DNA from: Pseudomonas furukawaii | GTDB taxonomy: Bacteria > Pseudomonadota > Gammaproteobacteria > Pseudomonadales > Pseudomonadaceae | Length of the DNA: 64,000 bases | Assembly (NCBI RefSeq): GCF_002355475.1 | Contig: NZ_AP014862.1 | Location: forward strand, 1,922,001 to 1,986,000 | Direction of reading: 5' to 3' | Part shown: piece by piece, positions 1-8,544 of the stretch | Numbering within the stretch: the first letter of the stretch is position 1 | Layout: every line of letters begins with the position of its first letter | Notes under the pieces: model-generated | Told to the model about the DNA's origin: nothing | Database searches by the model: none | The model's input: only the letters and a program-made list of their open reading frames with translations | Position numbers and translations under genes: made by a program

Positions 1-2
1 AG

Positions 3-1337
3 AATGGCCTCCGCTGGCAGGAACTCGAGGACGAGATCGTCCGCATCAACGCCAAGACGGTGGCACCCATCTTCATCTTCCTGTCGATCGGCATCCTGAT
101 CGGCGCCTTCATCCTCTCCGGCACCGTGCCCACGCTGCTCCACATGGGCCTCAGCCTGCTGTCGCCGGCCTTCTTCTACCCGGCCGCCTGCCTCATCTGC
201 GCCATAGTCTCACTCTGCATCGGCTCCTCCTGGACCACGGTGGCGACCATGGGCGTCGGCTTGATGGGCACCGCCCACGGCTTCGGGCTTTCGCCGGAAA
301 TCACCGCAGGCGCGGTGGTGGCCGGCGCCTATTTCGGCGACAAGATGTCGCCGCTGTCGGACACCACCAACCTGGCCCCGGCCGTGGCGGGTGCCCAGTT
401 GTTCGACCACATCCGGCACATGGCCTGGGTCTCCGTCCCCAGCCTGCTGATCGCGCTGACGCTGTTCTCGGTCCTCGCCCTGAACACCGACGTCAGCGAT
501 GGCTCGGTGTCCGATGTCGAGCACATCAAGGCCGAACTGGCGGCGTCCTTCTCCGTCGCCTGGTACAACCTGATCCCCATGTTCGCCCTGTTGGCCATGT
601 CCGTGCGCAAGGTGCCGGCCTTCCCCGCGATCATCCTCAGCAGCGCCCTGGCTTGCGTGTTCGCGATGCTCTTCCAGGGCGCGGCCATCGAACGCTTCAT
701 GGCGGGCAGCGGCCTGACCGGCGCGATGCTGGTGGTCAAGGCGTTGTGGACCGTGATGGCCACCGGCTTCGTGTCGCAGACCGGCCATGAAGTGGTCGAT
801 GCCCTGTTCAGTCGCGGTGGCATGGCGAGCATGGTCTTCATGGCCTTCCTGGTGTTCTGCTCGATGATGATGACGGCGGTGCTGGAACGCATCGGCTTCA
901 TCCGCTTCGTCCTGGGGCTGATCGTGCGGGGCGTGCATTCAGTGGGGGCGCTGATCGGCGCGACCCTGGCCACCAGCCTCGGGGTGAACGTACTGACCGG
1001 CGACCAGTACCTGTCCCTGGTACTGCCGGGGCAGATGTGGAAGGAGGAGTACCGGCGTCGCGGACTGGCCGCCGTCAACCTTTCCCGCACCCTCGAAGAC
1101 GCCGGTACCGTCACCTCCGCCCTGATCCCCTGGAACGCCTGCGGCGTCTACATGGCCGCGACGCTCGGGGTCGCGACCCTGTCCTACCTGCCCTTCGCCT
1201 TCTTCAACTGGATCAACCCGCTGATCGCCCTGATCTTCGGCATCTTCTGCATCCGCATCCTTCCGCTGGAGGCCGACCCGGCCGAACGGCCGGAAAGCCT
1301 GCCGGGCCGCGATGAGGCGCTTCCCGGCACCGCCTGA
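3..1337 (+). CDS. nhaC: Na+/H+ antiporter, NhaC family (5'-partial)
   Basis: Inner-membrane antiporter expected to exchange Na+ for protons. The reading frame is open to the left edge of the window, so the N-terminus is missing. The 444 remaining residues are close to the usual family length of about 450-500, so little is lost; a GTG at 60 is an internal codon, not a convincing start. The family hallmark G-D-K-M-S-P-L-S-D-T-T-N is encoded at 336-371, and the rest is a run of hydrophobic segments. A perfect hairpin follows 25 bases after the stop. The family is clear; substrate preference (Na+, or an organic acid exchanger as in some NhaC relatives) cannot be read from the sequence. Confidence 0.9.
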   Translation, partial: NGLRWQELEDEIVRINAKTVAPIFIFLSIGILIGAFILSGTVPTLLHMGLSLLSPAFFYPAACLICAIVSLCIGSSWTTVATMGVGLMGTAHGFGLSPEITAGAVVAGAYFGDKMSPLSDTTNLAPAVAGAQLFDHIRHMAWVSVPSLLIALTLFSVLALNTDVSDGSVSDVEHIKAELAASFSVAWYNLIPMFALLAMSVRKVPAFPAIILSSALACVFAMLFQGAAIERFMAGSGLTGAMLVVKALWTVMATGFVSQTGHEVVDALFSRGGMASMVFMAFLVFCSMMMTAVLERIGFIRFVLGLIVRGVHSVGALIGATLATSLGVNVLTGDQYLSLVLPGQMWKEEYRRRGLAAVNLSRTLEDAGTVTSALIPWNACGVYMAATLGVATLSYLPFAFFNWINPLIALIFGIFCIRILPLEADPAERPESLPGRDEALPGTA

Positions 1338-1351
1338 GTCGAAACCCTTGG

Positions 1352-1400
1352 TGTAGGAGCCAGCTTGCTGGCGAAGGCGCTTCCTTCGCCAGCAAGCTCG
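1352..1400. repeat. REP-like hairpin after nhaC
   Basis: A perfect 16-bp inverted repeat (arms 1362-1377 and 1383-1398, 5-base loop) opens with GTAGGAGCCAGCTTGCTGGCG, one base different in type from the REP units elsewhere in the window. It lies just after the nhaC stop and may protect or end the transcript; there is no T-run. Confidence 0.75.
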
Positions 1401-1560
1401 CTTACCCGAGGGCCGGCTGCGGCGGCTCGTGAGGCTTTGTCCGAAGTTGTAACGGCACCGCCGGACAATGCGGATCCTCCTCAATAAAGTCGTTTTAAAA
1501 CATTCATTTAGGCGTTTTCTGCGCTGTTACATACCCCATTTGGGGAGGATTGTCGGCTTG

Positions 1561-1576
1561 CTGAACAGTTGTTTAG
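1561..1576. promoter_or_regulatory. Operator-like palindrome upstream of acyl-CoA operon
   Basis: Imperfect palindrome CTGAACA-GT-TGTTTAG, one mismatch between the arms, 55 bases before the enoyl-CoA hydratase start. Its size and AAC/GTT arms resemble sites of TetR-type fatty-acid regulators such as PsrA, but the match is loose. A CCCC-ATTT-GGGG hairpin lies just upstream at about 1533-1544. The function is inferred from position only. Confidence 0.35.
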
Positions 1577-1630
1577 GATTGCCTCGACTCCACCACGCTC
1601 CCGCCCAATCACAACAAGACGAGGGAACCC

Positions 1631-2422
1631 ATGAGCACAGCTGCCTCCCTGCTCAGCCAGGTTGATGCCGGCGTCGCCCGCATCACGCTGAACCGCCCGC
1701 AACAACGCAATGCGCTGGACATCCCCACCCTTCGTGGCCTGATCGAACTGCTGGATGCCCATGAGGCCGATCCCGGCGTGCGCGTGGTGGTCCTCAGCGG
1801 CACTGGCCGCAGCTTCTCTGCCGGCGCCGACCTGGCCGAGTGGGCCGAGGCCGAAGCCCGGGGCCAACTGGAGACCTACGGCTGGACCGAAATGGCCCAC
1901 CGGCTGATGGGCCGCCTGCACGGCCTGTCGAAGCCGACCCTCGCGGCGGTCAACGGCACCGCGGTGGGGGCGGGGATGGACCTGGCGCTCTGCTGCGATT
2001 TCCGTATCGCCGCCCAGTCGGCCCGGTTCAAGGCCGGCTACACCGCCATGGCCTATTCGCCGGATGCCGGGGCCAGCTGGCACCTGCCTCGCCTCATTGG
2101 CGTCGAGCAGGCCAAGCGGCTGCTGTTCCTCGACGAGCCCTGGAGCGCGGAACGTGCCCTGGCGGCTGGGCTGGTGGGCGAGGTCTGCGCCGACGCGGAA
2201 CTGCCCCAGGCGGTCGATCGGTTCGCCGCGCGCCTGGCCGTCGGCCCCACCTTCGCCTTCGCCCAGACCAAGGCCCTCATTCGCGAAGGGGCCACCCGCA
2301 GCCTGGCCGAACAACTGGCCGCCGAGCAGGCCGCCGGGCTGCTTTGCGGTCGCAGCGAGGACGCCGCCGAAGCGCTGCGTGCCGTTGCGGAAAAGCGTGC
2401 TCCCCATTTCAGCGGTCGCTGA
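1631..2422 (+). CDS. Enoyl-CoA hydratase/isomerase family protein
   Basis: Crotonase-fold enzyme of 263 residues, a typical length. The N-terminal ITLNRPQQRNAL and the SAGADLAEW segment form the usual CoA pocket and oxyanion hole. At the second catalytic position it has Asp within YSPDAGASW, where hydratases carry Glu. That resembles PaaG-type isomerases, so the reaction may be isomerisation rather than plain hydration. GAGGGAACCC precedes the ATG. It is the first gene of an operon with an acyl-CoA dehydrogenase 25 bases downstream, so it probably acts on the 2-enoyl-CoA that enzyme makes. The exact substrate is unknown. Confidence 0.85.
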   Translation: MSTAASLLSQVDAGVARITLNRPQQRNALDIPTLRGLIELLDAHEADPGVRVVVLSGTGRSFSAGADLAEWAEAEARGQLETYGWTEMAHRLMGRLHGLSKPTLAAVNGTAVGAGMDLALCCDFRIAAQSARFKAGYTAMAYSPDAGASWHLPRLIGVEQAKRLLFLDEPWSAERALAAGLVGEVCADAELPQAVDRFAARLAVGPTFAFAQTKALIREGATRSLAEQLAAEQAAGLLCGRSEDAAEALRAVAEKRAPHFSGR

Positions 2423-2447
2423 TCCCTGCCACCCCGAGGACTTCACC

Positions 2448-3608
2448 ATGAACTTCCAACTCACCCAGGAACAGGAAATGCTGGTCGACGCGGTCCGGGC
2501 CTTCGTCGAGAAAGAACTGCTGCCCCACGAGGAGGCCGTCGACCGGGCCGACGCGGTGTCCCCGGAGCTGGCCGCGGAGATTCGCGGCAAGGCGCTGGCG
2601 GCGGGTTTCTATGCCTTCAACATGCCGGAGGAGGTGGGGGGCGGCGGCCTCGACTACCTGTCCCAGGCGCTGGTCGAACGTGAGCTGTCCAAGGTGTCCT
2701 GGGCCCTGCACGTGTTCGTCGCGCGGCCCTCGAAGATCCTCATGGCCTGCACCGGCGAGCAGATCGGGCGGTACCTGCTGCCCGTCGTCCAGGGCGAGAA
2801 GATCGACTGCTTCGCCCTCACCGAGCCGGGTGCGGGCTCCGATGCCAATGCCATCAAGACCCGCGCGGTGCGCGACGGTGACGATTTCGTCCTCAACGGT
2901 TCCAAGCATTTCATCAGCCATGCCGGCCATGCCGACTTCGCCATCGTCTTCGCGGTGACCGACAGCTTCGAGCGCAATGGCAAGCGTCGCAACGCCGTCA
3001 CCGCCTTCCTGGTGGACAAGGGCACCCCCGGCATGACCGTGCGCCGGGGGCCCAGGTGCGTCAGCAACAAGGGCTACCACACCTACGAACTGTTCTTCGA
3101 CGATTGCCGCGTGCCAGCTTCCAGCGTGCTCGGCGAGGTGGACAAGGGCTGGGAAGTGGCCAACGCCTGGCTCACCGCCGGCCGGGTCATGGTCGCCGCC
3201 AACTGCGTCGGCCAGGCGCAACGGGCCCTCGACCTGTCGCTGCGCTGGGCGGCCGATCGAAAGCAGTTCGGCCAGCCCATCGGCAGCTACCAGGGGGTCT
3301 CCTTCAAGCTGGCCGACATGGCCACGCAGATCCGCGCCGCCGAACTGATGACCCTCCACACCGCCTGGAAGATGGACCAGGGCACCATGACCGATGGCGA
3401 GGCGGGCATGGCCAAGCTGTTCGCCAGCGAAGTGCTGGGGCGCGTGGCCGACGAGACGGTGCAGATCTTCGGCGGCATGGGCCTGATGGACGAAGGGCCG
3501 GTGGAGCGCATCTGGCGCAACGCCCGGATCGAGCGCATCTGGGAGGGCACCTCGGAAATCCAGCGCCACATCATTTCCCGCGAGCTGCTGCGGCCCCTGT
3601 TGGGATGA
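2448..3608 (+). CDS. Acyl-CoA dehydrogenase
   Basis: FAD enzyme of 386 residues that introduces an alpha-beta double bond into an acyl-CoA and passes electrons to ETF. The start at 2448 gives the normal N-terminus (MNFQLTQEQEM) after an accgagga ribosome site; the frame upstream is only an overlap with the hydratase gene. The FAD-binding LTEPGAGSDANA motif lies around residues 124-135 and the C-terminal WEGTSEIQR holds the position of the catalytic Glu of MCAD-type enzymes. Acyl chain type (straight, branched or aromatic) cannot be decided. It lies between the enoyl-CoA hydratase and the acyl-CoA ligase in one transcription direction. Confidence 0.92.
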   Translation: MNFQLTQEQEMLVDAVRAFVEKELLPHEEAVDRADAVSPELAAEIRGKALAAGFYAFNMPEEVGGGGLDYLSQALVERELSKVSWALHVFVARPSKILMACTGEQIGRYLLPVVQGEKIDCFALTEPGAGSDANAIKTRAVRDGDDFVLNGSKHFISHAGHADFAIVFAVTDSFERNGKRRNAVTAFLVDKGTPGMTVRRGPRCVSNKGYHTYELFFDDCRVPASSVLGEVDKGWEVANAWLTAGRVMVAANCVGQAQRALDLSLRWAADRKQFGQPIGSYQGVSFKLADMATQIRAAELMTLHTAWKMDQGTMTDGEAGMAKLFASEVLGRVADETVQIFGGMGLMDEGPVERIWRNARIERIWEGTSEIQRHIISRELLRPLLG

Positions 3609-3621
3609 GCGGAGAATCACC

Positions 3622-5712
3622 ATGAACCCACGTGACAACCTCAAGCGCCTGCTCGCGCCTCGCCACCTCGCCTTCATCGGCGGCCGCAGCATGGCGCGCG
3701 CCCTGAAGCGCTGCGCCGAAGGGGGATTCGCCGGCGAACTCTGGCTGGTCAATCCCCAGCACGCCGAGCTGGAGGGCGTGCCCTGCATCGCGCGGGTGGC
3801 CGATCTGCCCTGCGCCCCGGATGCGGTATTCATCGCCACCCACCGCGAACAGACCCTGGCCAGTGTGGCCGAGCTGGCCGCCCTGGGTGCGGGGGGGGCC
3901 ATCTGCTACGCCTCCGGGTTCGCCGAAACCGGCGCCGAGGGCGCTGCGCTGCAATCCGAACTGCTGGCCGCCGCCGGCGACATGGCGCTGCTCGGACCCA
4001 ATTGCTACGGCTTGCTGGACTACCTGCACGGCGCGGCGCTCTGGCCCGTGGCCCATGGCGGGCGGCGGGTGGAGAAGGGCGTCGCCGTGCTCACCCAGAG
4101 CGGCAACTTCGCCTACAACCTGTCCATGAGCGATCGTTCGCTTCCGGTGGCCTACATGGCCTCGGTGGGCAACCAGGCGCAGCTGGGCGTCGCCGAACTG
4201 ATGGACGTGCTGCTCGACGAGCCGCGCGTCACCGCCATCGGCCTGCACCTGGAAGGGCTGAGGAATGTCCCGGGTTTCGCCCGCGCCGCCCACAAGGCGC
4301 TGGAGAAGGGCGTCCCCATCATCGCGCTGAAGACCGGGGTATCGCAGATCGGCGCCCAGCTCGCCCTCAGCCACACCAGCTCCCTGGCGGGCTCCGACGC
4401 GCTCTACGACGCCCTGTTCGAGCGACTCGGGGTGATCCGCGTGAGCGGTCCCGTGAGCTTCATGGAAACCCTCAAGGCCGCCGCCTGCGGCACGCTGCCG
4501 GCCGGTCCGGGGCTGATCGCCCTGGCCTGTTCCGGTGGCGATGCCGGGCTGATCGCCGACTACGCCGAAGCCAACGGCCTGCGGTTGCCGGCGCTGGATG
4601 ACCGCCAGCGCCACGCGCTGGCGCAGATCCTGCCGGGGTACGCCAACGTCGCCAACCCGCTGGACTTCACCACCGCCATCTGGGGGGACGCCGAGTCCCT
4701 GCGGCACATGCTGGACATCGCCCTGCGCAGCGCCGCCGATGCCGCCCTGCTGGTGCTGGACTATCCGGGGGAGGGCACCGGTGAGCGTCCCCAGTGCGAC
4801 CTGCTGCTGGAGCTCTTCTGCGAGGCCCTGGAACGCCACGGCAAGGCCGGCTTCATCGCCTCGGCCTTCCCCGAGCTGCTGCCCGCCGCCGCGCGGGACC
4901 GCCTGCACGCCCGTGGCGTCGCCGCCCTGCAAGGGGTGGAGGACGGGCTGGCGGCCTGGGGTCGCATCGCCGCTTACCGGCAGCGGCGCGACAGGCTGCT
5001 GGAGCGGGGCGAGTCGGCCCTGGTGCCCCTCTGCCCCGCGCCGGTGAGCGACGGCCGGACGCTGGACGAATGGCAGTCCAAGCAGGCCATGCGCGCGTTC
5101 GGCCTGCCCGTGCCGCAGGGAATTCTCAGCACCCCGGAGCGGGCGCCGGGGGACGCCGAAACCCTGGGCTACCCGCTGGCGCTGAAGGCCGTCAGCGCCC
5201 AGTTGCCGCACAAGACCGAGGCCGGTGGCGTGGCGCTCGACCTCAGGGACGCCGAGGCCCTGCGGCGGGCCCTCGACGAGATGCGGCAGCGCCTTGCCGC
5301 CAGCGCGCCGGGCGTCGCCTTCGAGCGGGTGCTGCTGGAGCGCATGGCCCGGCCGCCGCTGGCGGAACTGATCGTCGGCATCAAGCGCGAGAACGGCTTC
5401 GGGCTGGCCCTGGTGATAGGCGCCGGCGGCATCCTCGTCGAACTGCTGAAGGACAGTCGCAGCCTGCTGTTGCCCACCAATGACGCGGCCATCCGCGATG
5501 CCCTGCTGAGCCTGCGCAGCGCGCCGCTGCTCACCGGCTTCCGTGGCCGCCCGGCGGCGGACCTGGAGGCGCTGGTGGCGGCCATCCGCGCGGTCGCCGA
5601 CTACGCCTGCGAGAACGCCGGACAACTGCTGGAACTGGACGTCAACCCATTGCTGGTCAGCGCCGATGGCGCCGGGGCGGTGGATGCGCTGATCCGTTTG
5701 GGCAACGACTGA
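3622..5712 (+). CDS. Acyl-CoA synthetase, ADP/NDP-forming (ACD family)
   Basis: Single-chain protein of 696 residues that should join a carboxylic acid to CoA with ATP giving ADP and phosphate, or run in reverse. The order is a CoA-binding Rossmann domain (about 1-130), two succinyl-CoA-ligase-like domains (about 150-440) and an ATP-grasp domain (about 470-696). The LSHTSSLAGSD segment contains His251, which fits the phosphohistidine of the family. The start follows gcggagaatcacc and lies 13 bases after the dehydrogenase stop. Its place in the operon suggests that it activates the acid consumed by the dehydrogenase and hydratase. Substrate unknown; fusion enzymes of this kind are often annotated acetate--CoA ligase. 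Confidence 0.88.
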   Translation: MNPRDNLKRLLAPRHLAFIGGRSMARALKRCAEGGFAGELWLVNPQHAELEGVPCIARVADLPCAPDAVFIATHREQTLASVAELAALGAGGAICYASGFAETGAEGAALQSELLAAAGDMALLGPNCYGLLDYLHGAALWPVAHGGRRVEKGVAVLTQSGNFAYNLSMSDRSLPVAYMASVGNQAQLGVAELMDVLLDEPRVTAIGLHLEGLRNVPGFARAAHKALEKGVPIIALKTGVSQIGAQLALSHTSSLAGSDALYDALFERLGVIRVSGPVSFMETLKAAACGTLPAGPGLIALACSGGDAGLIADYAEANGLRLPALDDRQRHALAQILPGYANVANPLDFTTAIWGDAESLRHMLDIALRSAADAALLVLDYPGEGTGERPQCDLLLELFCEALERHGKAGFIASAFPELLPAAARDRLHARGVAALQGVEDGLAAWGRIAAYRQRRDRLLERGESALVPLCPAPVSDGRTLDEWQSKQAMRAFGLPVPQGILSTPERAPGDAETLGYPLALKAVSAQLPHKTEAGGVALDLRDAEALRRALDEMRQRLAASAPGVAFERVLLERMARPPLAELIVGIKRENGFGLALVIGAGGILVELLKDSRSLLLPTNDAAIRDALLSLRSAPLLTGFRGRPAADLEALVAAIRAVADYACENAGQLLELDVNPLLVSADGAGAVDALIRLGND

Positions 5713-5737
5713 ACGTTCCGAGGTGGACACGAACGCT

Positions 5738-5763
5738 CCCCTCTCCCACCTGCGGGAGAGGGG
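5738..5763. repeat. Intergenic hairpin (CTCTCCC/GGGAGAG type)
   Basis: Perfect 10-bp stem, arms 5738-5747 and 5754-5763, loop ACCTGC. This CCCTCTCCC...GGGAGAGGG element is a common intergenic repeat in Pseudomonas and its relatives. It sits in the 112-base gap between the ligase and the ThDP enzyme and may stabilise or attenuate the operon mRNA. It creates a spurious reading-frame extension of the next gene (an APLSHLRERGQ-type peptide). Confidence 0.6.
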
Positions 5764-5824
5764 GCAAGAGCGCTACGGCGTGAGCGGCGATTCCGGTAGT
5801 CGCCGAATTGGACGAGGATCGAAC

Positions 5825-7435
5825 ATGCAACAACAGAAAACCCTCACCGGTGGCCAGGCCCTGGTGCGCCTGCTGGCCACCTACGGCGTGGATACCCTGT
5901 TCGGCATTCCCGGCGTGCACACCCTGGAGCTTTACCGGGGGCTTCCCGGCAGCGGCATCCGCCACGTCCTGACCCGGCACGAACAGGGGGCCGGCTTCAT
6001 GGCCGACGGTTATGCGCGGGTCACCGGCAAGCCCGGCGTCTGCTTCCTGATCACCGGGCCTGGCGTGACCAACGCCGCCACGGCCATCGGTCAGGCCCAT
6101 GCCGACTCCATTCCCCTGCTGGTGATTTCCAGCGTCAACCACAGCGCCAGCCTGGGCAAGGGCTGGGGGTGCCTGCACGAGACCCAGGATCAGCGGGCGC
6201 TGACGGCGCCGATCACCGCCTTCTCGGCCCTGGCGCTGAGTCCGGAAGACCTGCCGGAGCTGGTGGCGCGCGCTTTCGCCGTGTTCGAGGGCGAACGGCC
6301 GCGTCCGGTGCACATCTCGGTGCCGCTGGACGTGCTGGCCGCGCCCGTCGCCCGTGACTGGTCCCGGGAGCGGATGCGACGTCCCGGGCGTGGCCTGCCG
6401 GACAGCGACGCCCTGGCCGCTGCCGCAGTCCGCCTGGCCTCCGCGAAGCGGCCGATGATCATCGCCGGCGGTGGCGCCCTGGAGGCCGCCGACGCCCTGC
6501 GGGCGCTCAGCGACCGCCTGGCGACACCGGTTTTCACCAGCGTGGCCGGCAAGGGCCTGCTGCCGCCCGAGGCGCCGCTGAACGCTGGCGCCAGCCTCTG
6601 CGTGGCGCCGGGCTGGGAGATGATCGCCGAAGCCGACCTGGTGCTGGCGGTGGGCACCGAGATGGCCGATACGGACTTCTGGCGCGACCGCCTGCCGCTG
6701 TCCGGCGAGCTGATCCGGATCGACATCGATCCGCGCAAGTTCAACGATGTCTATCCCTGCTCCCTGGCGCTCAAGGGGGATGCCCGGCAGAGCCTCGAGG
6801 CCCTGCTGGCGCGCCTGCCGGAACAGGGAAGGGCAGGGCAGGTCGCCGCCGCCCGGGTGGCGCGGTTGCGGGAAGCGATCCGCACCGGCCACGCGCCGCT
6901 GCAGGCCATTCACCAGGCCATCCTTGACCGCATCGCTGCGGTGCTGCCGACGAACGCCTTTGTCAGCACCGACATGACCCAGCTGGCCTACACCGGGAAC
7001 TACGCCTTCGCCAGCCGCTCGCCGCGCAGCTGGCTGCATCCGACCGGCTACGGAACCCTGGGCTACGGGCTGCCGGCCGGCATCGGCGCCAAGCTTGGCG
7101 CGCCCGACCGGCCCGGCCTGGTGCTGGTGGGGGACGGCGGCTTTCTCTATACCGCCCAGGAGCTGGCGACGGCGACTGAAGAGCTGGACTCCCCGCTGGT
7201 GGTGCTGCTCTGGAACAACGACGCCCTGGGGCAGATCCGCGATGACATGCAGGCCCTCGATATCGAGCCGATTGGCGTGCTGCCGCGCAACCCGGACTTC
7301 GTCGGACTGGCGCGAGCGTTCGGTTGCCAGGTGCGTCAGCCCGGCAGCCTCGACGAGCTGGAACACGACCTGCGCGAGGGCTTCAGCCACCCCGGCGTGA
7401 CGCTGGTCGAGCTCAGGCACGCCTGCGCTCGCTGA
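5825..7435 (+). CDS. Thiamine-diphosphate-dependent decarboxylase/lyase family protein
   Basis: Three-domain ThDP enzyme of 536 residues. The N-terminal PYR domain contains RHEQGAGFMADGYAR, with the Glu that activates the cofactor. The C-terminal domain has the VGDGGFLY...NN motif that binds Mg-diphosphate. Overall it looks most like AruI, the 5-guanidino-2-oxopentanoate decarboxylase of Pseudomonas, and less like acetolactate synthase (no sign of a regulatory-subunit gene). The ATG at 5825 is chosen because an upstream GTG at 5723 would translate an intergenic repeat. In this operon a 2-oxo-acid or acyl-CoA decarboxylation is plausible, but the substrate is not known. Confidence 0.85.
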   Translation: MQQQKTLTGGQALVRLLATYGVDTLFGIPGVHTLELYRGLPGSGIRHVLTRHEQGAGFMADGYARVTGKPGVCFLITGPGVTNAATAIGQAHADSIPLLVISSVNHSASLGKGWGCLHETQDQRALTAPITAFSALALSPEDLPELVARAFAVFEGERPRPVHISVPLDVLAAPVARDWSRERMRRPGRGLPDSDALAAAAVRLASAKRPMIIAGGGALEAADALRALSDRLATPVFTSVAGKGLLPPEAPLNAGASLCVAPGWEMIAEADLVLAVGTEMADTDFWRDRLPLSGELIRIDIDPRKFNDVYPCSLALKGDARQSLEALLARLPEQGRAGQVAAARVARLREAIRTGHAPLQAIHQAILDRIAAVLPTNAFVSTDMTQLAYTGNYAFASRSPRSWLHPTGYGTLGYGLPAGIGAKLGAPDRPGLVLVGDGGFLYTAQELATATEELDSPLVVLLWNNDALGQIRDDMQALDIEPIGVLPRNPDFVGLARAFGCQVRQPGSLDELEHDLREGFSHPGVTLVELRHACAR

Positions 7436-7506
7436 TGCCGACTTTCCTCCCGGCCGGGTTCGGTGCCCGGCCGGTTTCCCTGATCCGATGCCCATGAGGC
7501 GCTTAC

Positions 7507-8217
7507 ATGAACGTCCTGATCGTCCATGCCCACCCCGAGCCCCAGTCCTTCACCACCGCGCTGCGTGACCTGGCTGTCGAGACCCTGCAGGGCCTCGGGC
7601 ACCAGGTGCAGCAGTCCGACCTCTACGCCATGAACTGGAATCCGGTCGCCAGTGCGGCCGATTTCACCGAACGCGCCAATCCGGAGTACCTGGTCTACGC
7701 CCTGGAACAGCGGGAAGGTGTGAAGTCCGATCGCCTCGCGGCGGATATCCGGGGCGAGCTGGACAAGCTGCTCTGGGCCGACCTGCTGATCCTCAACTTC
7801 CCGCTCTACTGGTTCTCGGTGCCGGCCATCCTCAAGGGCTGGATCGACCGGGTGCTGGTGTCCGGCATCTGCTACGGCGGCAAGCGCTTCTACGACCAGG
7901 GCGGCCTGGCCGGCAAGAAGGCCCTGGTGAGCCTGACCCTGGGCGGGCGTGAGCACATGTTCGGTGAAGGCGCCATCCACGGTCCCCTGGAGGACATGCT
8001 GCGACCGCTGTTGCGGGGCACCCTGGCCTATGTCGGCCTGGAGGTGCTACCGCCCTTCGTCGCCTGGCACGTGCCCTACATCAGCGACGCGGCACGGGGC
8101 GATTTCCTGCGGGCCTACCAGGCGCGCCTGCAGGGTCTGGAGCAGGACGCAGCGCTGGAGTTCCCCCGGCTGGAGCAGTTCGACGAGCGCCTCTACCCGC
8201 GCACCCACCCCTTGTAA
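7507..8217 (+). CDS. NAD(P)H:quinone oxidoreductase, NQO1/flavodoxin-like
   Basis: Flavodoxin-like FAD/FMN protein of 236 residues of the DT-diaphorase group, which reduces quinones by two electrons. The N-terminal VLIVHAHPEPQSF and the NFPLYWFSVPAILKGWIDRV segment are diagnostic. Its start lies 71 bases after the ThDP gene in the same direction, and a REP pair follows, so it is probably the last gene of the acyl-CoA operon. It may detoxify a quinone or remove electrons from the pathway; that link is inference. Confidence 0.87.
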   Translation: MNVLIVHAHPEPQSFTTALRDLAVETLQGLGHQVQQSDLYAMNWNPVASAADFTERANPEYLVYALEQREGVKSDRLAADIRGELDKLLWADLLILNFPLYWFSVPAILKGWIDRVLVSGICYGGKRFYDQGGLAGKKALVSLTLGGREHMFGEGAIHGPLEDMLRPLLRGTLAYVGLEVLPPFVAWHVPYISDAARGDFLRAYQARLQGLEQDAALEFPRLEQFDERLYPRTHPL

Positions 8218-8221
8218 GCGC

Positions 8222-8352
8222 GCTTGCCCGCGAACGGGTCCGCGCGATTCGCCGGCAAGCCGGCTCCTACGAAGCCGAACTCGCACCTACCCTGTAGGAG
8301 CGAGCTTGCTCGCGAACGGCTCAGCATCATCCGCCGGCAAGCCGGCTCCTAC
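8222..8352. repeat. REP pair
   Basis: Two REP-type hairpin units, about 8222-8270 and 8293-8352. Each ends in TTCGCCGGCAAGCCGGCTCCTAC or a one-base variant, and the second begins GTAGGAGCGAGCTTGCTCGC. They close the upstream operon and resemble the units at 23121, 30609 and 34518. Confidence 0.8.
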
Positions 8353-8544
8353 GGTTTGATAGCGCCATGAAAAGTGCAATCGAGAGTCCGTAACGTCCAT
8401 TCAGGGGCTTGGCGCCCCGTCCCATAATCGCCCTGCACCCACTTGGGTTACCCGTTTCAGGCTCCGGCCTCCAGCGACCCAGCGCGTCGCCATGGGCCAT
8501 CGGCCTGGCCTTTTCCAAGTACTAACAATAAGCAGGGCCTCGAC
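8353..8544. other. Leader region of hydroxylase genes
   Basis: 192 bases between the REP pair and the C2 gene. A CATAAT box at 8423-8428 could be a -10 element, but no good -35 stands 16-18 bases before it. No operator or terminator is convincing here. The promoter of the hydroxylase pair presumably lies in this stretch. Confidence 0.35.

Noticed and set aside
210-1114. Long minus-strand reading frames inside nhaC
   Set aside because: Histidine/arginine-rich antisense shadow of a well-supported gene; typical of high-GC coding DNA.
2409-3902. 497-codon minus-strand frame over the acyl-CoA dehydrogenase gene
   Set aside because: Mirror of codon bias in the real gene; low-complexity composition and no ribosome site.
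3571-5730. 719-codon antisense frame over the ADP-forming ligase gene
   Set aside because: Gln/Gly/Arg-rich sequence with no recognisable domain; the + strand gene has clear motifs.
5723-5824. N-terminal extension of the ThDP enzyme
   Set aside because: Encodes the intergenic hairpin repeat; a better ATG follows at 5825.
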